Positions 58,201-64,000 of a stretch of DNA of 64,000 nucleotides are shown here, one piece after another. Positions within the stretch are counted from its first letter, which is position 1. Every line of letters begins with the position of its first letter. The stretch covers positions 7,992,405-8,056,404 of the forward strand of contig NC_080732.1 in the NCBI RefSeq assembly GCF_019097595.1. Direction: 5' to 3'. The notes under the pieces are model-generated. The model was not told where the DNA came from, made no database searches, and saw only the letters and a list, made by a program, of their open reading frames with translations. A program made the translations under genes and the position numbers. Source of the stretch: Hemibagrus wyckioides (Eukaryota; Chordata; Actinopteri; Siluriformes; Bagridae).

Positions 58201-61200
58201 ACTCACTCACTCACTCAGACACTCACTCACTCATTCACTGAATCACTCACTCACTCACTCACTGAATCACTCACTCACTCACTGAATTACACACTCACTC
58301 ACTCACTGAATTACACACTCACTCACTCACTGAATTACACACTCACTCACTCACTGAATTACACACTCACTCACTCACTGAATTACACACTCACTCACTC
58401 ACTGAATTACACACTCACTCATTCACTGAATCACACACTCACTCACTCACTGAATTACACACTCACTCACTCAGTCAGACACTCACTCATTCACTGAATC
58501 ACACACTCAAACACTCACTGAATTACACACTCACTCACTCACTGAATTACACACTCACTCACTCACTGAATTACACACTCAAACACTCACTGAATTACAC
58601 ACTCACTCACTCACTGAATTACACACTCACTCATTCACTGAATCACACACTCACTCACTCACTGAATTACACACTCACTCACTCACTGAATTACACACTC
58701 ACTCACTCACTGAATCACACACTCAAACACTCACTGAATTACACACTCACTCACTCACTCACTCACTCACTCAGACACTCACTCACTCATTCACTGAATC
58801 ACTCACTCACTCACTCACTGAATTACACACTCACTCACTCACTGAATCACACACTCAAACACTCACTGAATTACACACTCACTCACTCACTCACTCACTC
58901 AGACACTCACTCACTCATTCACTGAATCACTCACTCACTCACTCACTGAATCACACACTCACTCACTGAATTACACACTCACTCACTCACTGAATCACAC
59001 ACTCACTCACTGAATCACACACTCACTCACTCACTGAATGACACACTCACTCACTCACTCAGTGAATCACACACTCACTCACTGAATTACACACTCACTC
59101 ACTCACTGAATCACACACTCACTCACTCACTGAATTACACACTCACTCACTCACTCACTGAATCACACACTCACTCACTGAATTACACACTCACTCACTC
59201 ACTGAATTACACACTCACTCACTCACTGAATTACACACTCAAACACTCACTGAATTACACACTCACTCACTCACTCACTCACTCACTCAGACACTCACTC
59301 ACTCATTCACTGAATCACTCACTCACTCACTCACTGAATTACACACTCACTCACTCACTGAATTACACACTCACTCACTCACTGAATTACACACTCACTC
59401 ACTCACTGAATCACACACTCACTCACTCACTCACTCAGACACTCACTCACTCATTCACTGAATTACACACTCACTCACTCACTCACTCACTCAGACACTC
59501 ACTCACTCATTCACTGAATCACACACTCACTCATTCACTGAATTACACACTCACTCACTCACTGAATTACACACTCACTCACTCACTGAATCACACACTC
59601 AAACACTCACTGAATTACACACTCACTCACTCACTCACTCAGACACTCACTCACTCATTCACTGAATCACTCACTCACTCACTCACTGAATTACACACTC
59701 ACTCACTCACTGAATTACACACTCACTCACTCACTGAATTACACACTCACTCACTCACTGAATTACACACTCACTCACTCACTGAATTACACACTCACTC
59801 ACTCACTCACTCAGTCAGACACTCACTCACTCATTCACTGAATCACACACTCAAACACTCACTGAATTACACACTCACTCACTCACTGAATTACACACTC
59901 ACTCACTCACTGAATTACACACTCACTCACTCACTGAATTACACACTCACTCACTCACTGAATTACACACTCACTCACTCACTGAATTACACACTCAAAC
60001 ACTCACTGAATTACACACTCACTCACTCACTCAGACACTCACTCACTCACTGAATTACACACTCACTCACTCACTGAATTACACACTCACTCAATCACTC
60101 ACTGAATCACACACTCACTCACTCACTGACTGACTCACTCACTCAGACACTCACTCACTCACTGAATTACACACTCACTCACTCACTCACTGACTGACTG
60201 ACTGACTCACTCACTCACTCAGACACTCACTCACGCACTCACTGAATCACACACTCACTCGCTCACTGAATCACACACTCACTCGCTCACTGAATTACAC
60301 ACTCACTCACTCACTGAATTACACACTCACTCACATACTGAATTACACACTCACTCACTCAATGAATCACACACTCACTCACTCACTCACTGACTGACTG
60401 ACTGACTGACTCACTCACTCACTCACTCACTCAGACACTCACTCACTCACTCACTCACTCACTCACTCACTCACTCTCTCACTCAGACACTCACTCACAC
60501 ACTCACTGAATCACACACTCACTCGCTCACTGAATCACACACTCACTCGCTCACTGAATTACACACTCACTCACTCACTGAATTACACACTCACTCACAT
60601 ACTGAATTACACACTCACTCACTCAATGAATCACACACTCACTCACTCACTCACTGACTGACTGACTGACTGACTCACTCACTCACTCACTCACTCACTC
60701 TCTCACTCAGACACTCACTCACACACTCACTCACAGACTCACTCACTCAGACACTCACTCACTCACTCACTGAATCACACACTCACTCACTCACTCACAC
60801 ACTCACTCACAGACTCACTCACTCAGACACTCACTCACTCACTCACTGAATCACACACTCACTCACTCACTGAATTACACACTCACTCACTCACTGAATT
60901 ACACACTCACTCACTCAATGAATCACACACTGACTCACACACTCACTGACTCACACACTCACTCACTCACACACTCACTCACTCACTCACTCAGACACTC
61001 ACTCACTCACTCACTGAATTACACACTCACTCACTCACTCACTCACTCACTCACTCATTCACTGAATCACACACTCACTCACTCACTGAATCACACACTC
61101 ACTCACTCACTGAATCACACACTCACTCACTCACTGAATTACACACTCACTCACTCACTCACTCACTCACTCACTCACTCATTCACTGAATCACACACTC

Positions 61201-64000
61201 ACTCACTCACTCACTCATTCACTGAATCACACACTCACTCACTCACTGAATCACACACTCACTCACTCACTGAATCACACACTCACTCACTCACTGAATT
61301 ACACACTCACTCACTCACTCACTCACTCACTCATTCACTGAATCACACACTCACTCACTCACTCACTCATTCACTGAATCACACACTCACTCACTCACTG
61401 AATTACACACTCACTCACTCACTCACTCACTCACTCATTCACTGAATCACACACTCACTCACTCACTGAATCACACACTCACTCACTCACTGAATCACAC
61501 ACTCACTCACTCACTGAATTACACACTCACTCACTCACTCACTCACTCAGACACTTACTCACTCATTCACTGAATCACACACTCACTCACTCACTCAATG
61601 AATTACACACTCACTCACTCACTCAGACACTCACTCACTCACTCAATGAATCACACACTCACTCACTCACTGAATTACACACTCACTCACTCACTCACTC
61701 ACTCACTCACTCAGACACTCACTCACTCACTCACTGAATTACACACTCACTCACTCACTGAATTACACACTCACTCAATCACTCACTGAATCACACACTC
61801 ACTCACTGACTGACTGACTCACTCACTCACTCACTCACTCAGACACTCACTCACTCACTCACTGAATCACACACTCACTCGCTCACTGAATTACACACTC
61901 ACTCAATCACTCACTGAATTACACACTCACTCACTCACTCACTCACTCAGACACTCACTCACTCACTCACTGAATCACACACTCACTCGCTCACTGAATT
62001 ACACACTCACTCAATCACTCACTGAATTACACACTCACTCACTCAATGAATCACACACTCACTCACTCACTCACTCACTGACTGACTGACTGACTCACTC
62101 ACTCACTCACTCACTCACTCAGACACTCACTCACTCACTCACTCAGACACTCACTCAGACACTCACTCACTCACACACTCACTCACAGACTCACTCACTC
62201 AGACACTCACTCACTCAGACACTCACTCACTCACTCACTGAATCACTCACTCACTCACTCACTGAATTACACACTCACTCACTCACTGAATTACACACTC
62301 ACTCAGTGAATCACTCACTGACTCACTCACTCACTGACTCACTCACTCACTGACTGACTCACTCACTCACTCACTGACACACACTCACTCACTCACTGAA
62401 TTACACACTCACTCACTCACTGAATCACACACTCACTCACATACTGAATTACACACTCACTCACTCACTGAATCACACACTCACTCACTCACTCACTCAC
62501 TGACTGACTGACTGACTCACTCACTCACTCAGACACTCACTCACTCAGACACTCACTCACTCACTCAGACACTCACTCACTCACTCACTCACAGACTCAC
62601 TCACTCAGACACTCACTCACTCACTCAGACACTCACTCACTCACTCACTCACTCAGACACTTACTCACTCACTCACTCACTCACTCACACACTCACTCAC
62701 TCACTCACTCACAGACTCACTAACTCACTCACTCACTCACTCACAGACTTACTCACTCAGACACTCACTCACTCAGACACTCACTCACTCAGACACTCAC
62801 TCACTCACTCACAGACTCACTCACTCAGACACTCACTCACTCACTCACTCACTCACTCACACACTCACTCACTCACTCACACACTCACTCACTCACAGAC
62901 TCACTCACTCAGACACTCACTCACTCAGACACTCACTCAGACACTCACTCACTCACTCAGACACTCACTCACTCACTCACTCACTCACAGAGTCACTCAT
63001 TCACTGAATCACACACTCACTCACTCAGACACTCACTCACTCACTCACTCACTCACTCAGACACTCACTCACTCACTCACTCAGACACTCACTCACTCAC
63101 TCACTCAGACACTCACTCACTCACTCAGACACTCACTCACTCACTCACTCAGACACTCACTCACTCACTCACTCACTCACTCACTCACTCACTCACTCAC
63201 TCACTCACTCACAGACTCACTCATTCACTGAATCACACACTCACTCACTCAGACACTCACTCACTCACTCAGACTCTCACTCAGACACTCATTCACTCAC
63301 TCAGACACTCACTCACTCACTCAGACACTCACTCACTCACTCAGACACACACTCACCCACTCACAGACTCACTCACTGAATTACACACTCACTCACTCAC
63401 TGAATCACACACTCAATCACTCACTCACTGAATGACTGACTGACTCACTCACTCACTCACTCACTGAATCACTCACTCACTCACTCACTGAATTACACAC
63501 TCACTCACTCACTGAATCACACACTCACTCACATACTGAATTACACACTCACTCACTCACTGAATCACACACTCACTCACTCACTGAATTATACACTCAC
63601 TCACTCACTGAATCACACACTCACTCACTCACTGAATTATACACTCACTCACTCACTGAATCACACACTCACTCACTCACTGAATCACACTCACTCACTG
63701 TCTCACTTACTCACTCATGCACTCACTGAATCACACACTCACTCACTCACTGAATCACACACTCACTCAATCACACACTCACTCACTCACTTACTCACTC
63801 ACTCACTCACTGAATCACACACTCACTCACTCACTGTCTCACTCACTCACTTACTCACACTCACTCACTAACTCACTGAATCACACACTCACTCACTCAC
63901 TCACTGAATTACACACTCACTCACTCACTGAATCACACACTCACTCACTCACTGAATTACACACTCACTCACTCACTGAATCACTCACTCACTCACTCAA
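55292..64000. repeat. Large tetramer-phased satellite (TCAC family), at least 8.7 kb, open at the right edge
   Basis: The array keeps a 4-base register almost throughout. Building blocks are TCAC, ACAC, TGAC, TGAA, TTAC, AGAC, TCAG and TCAT. 55292-56930 is dominated by TCAC/TGAC/ACAC with a recurring GCAGACAC variant. 56940-60120 is dominated by the 24-base unit TGAATTACACAC with TCACTCACTCAC, where TTAC alternates with TCAC. 60120-64000 is a mixture rich in AGAC and runs of TGAC. Plus-strand frames through it (e.g. 60918-61445, Leu-Thr-His-Ser) are by-products of the repeat. The array runs past the window. Confidence 0.97.

Noticed and set aside
60918..61445. 175-codon Leu-Thr-His-Ser frame
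   Set aside because: A by-product of the TCAC satellite, which reads SLTH in every plus-strand frame. No unique sequence.
55292..64000. CRISPR-like array or telomeric repeat
   Set aside because: There are no unique spacers, the unit is a 4-base satellite, and the telomeric TTAGGG hexamer is absent.

Overview
This is a 64 kb piece of a vertebrate nuclear genome, almost certainly a teleost fish. The repeat families suggest a catfish-like or other otophysan genome, but that assignment is from memory of repeat families and is not proven. The evidence is short exons split by AT-rich introns with GT..AG junctions, proteins close to vertebrate CUL1 and CNTNAP2, and fish-type Tc1-like elements, tRNA-derived SINEs and palindromic MITEs. 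No bacterial, organellar or viral gene was seen.

Two protein genes are present, both on the minus strand. Positions 575-8610 carry the first ten coding exons of cul1, about 431 N-terminal residues. The rest of the gene lies left of the window. Its likely 5' UTR continues upstream, with a non-coding part of exon 2 to 8741 and a candidate first exon or promoter at 11.0-11.95 kb. Positions 17989-42984 carry the last nine exons of cntnap2 (CASPR2), about 529 C-terminal residues: third laminin-G domain, second EGF, fourth laminin-G, stalk, transmembrane helix, cytoplasmic tail and stop. The upstream exons lie beyond the right edge or were not found. In human the two genes are neighbours on 7q35-q36, so this is a conserved block. 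CUL1 is the scaffold of SCF ubiquitin ligases. CNTNAP2 is a neuronal adhesion protein of the juxtaparanode. I see no functional link between them.

The rest is intronic or intergenic. One convincing RNA gene, a tRNA-Cys(GCA), lies on the plus strand inside a cntnap2 intron. Two large satellites dominate by size: a 1.6 kb RAAGY pentamer array in the second cul1 intron (6.6-8.2 kb), and at least 8.7 kb of tetramer-phased TCAC-type satellite from 55.3 kb to the end of the window. There are many decayed Tc1-like elements (an internally deleted copy at 1-420, others at 1.2, 2.1-2.9, 19.7-20.2, 22.1, 42.1 and 52.6-53.1 kb), two tRNA-derived SINE types, a near-perfect palindromic MITE at 22.2 kb, and many microsatellites.

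The most interesting observations concern the two satellites. Read in the sense direction of the host gene, the cul1 array is an almost AG-free run of branch-point-like YTNAY pentamers, while the cntnap2 array repeats GTGAGT, the intronic half of the 5' splice-site consensus. Both are sequence facts. Any effect on splicing or U1 snRNP binding is inference. I found no clear evidence for a wholly new protein system.
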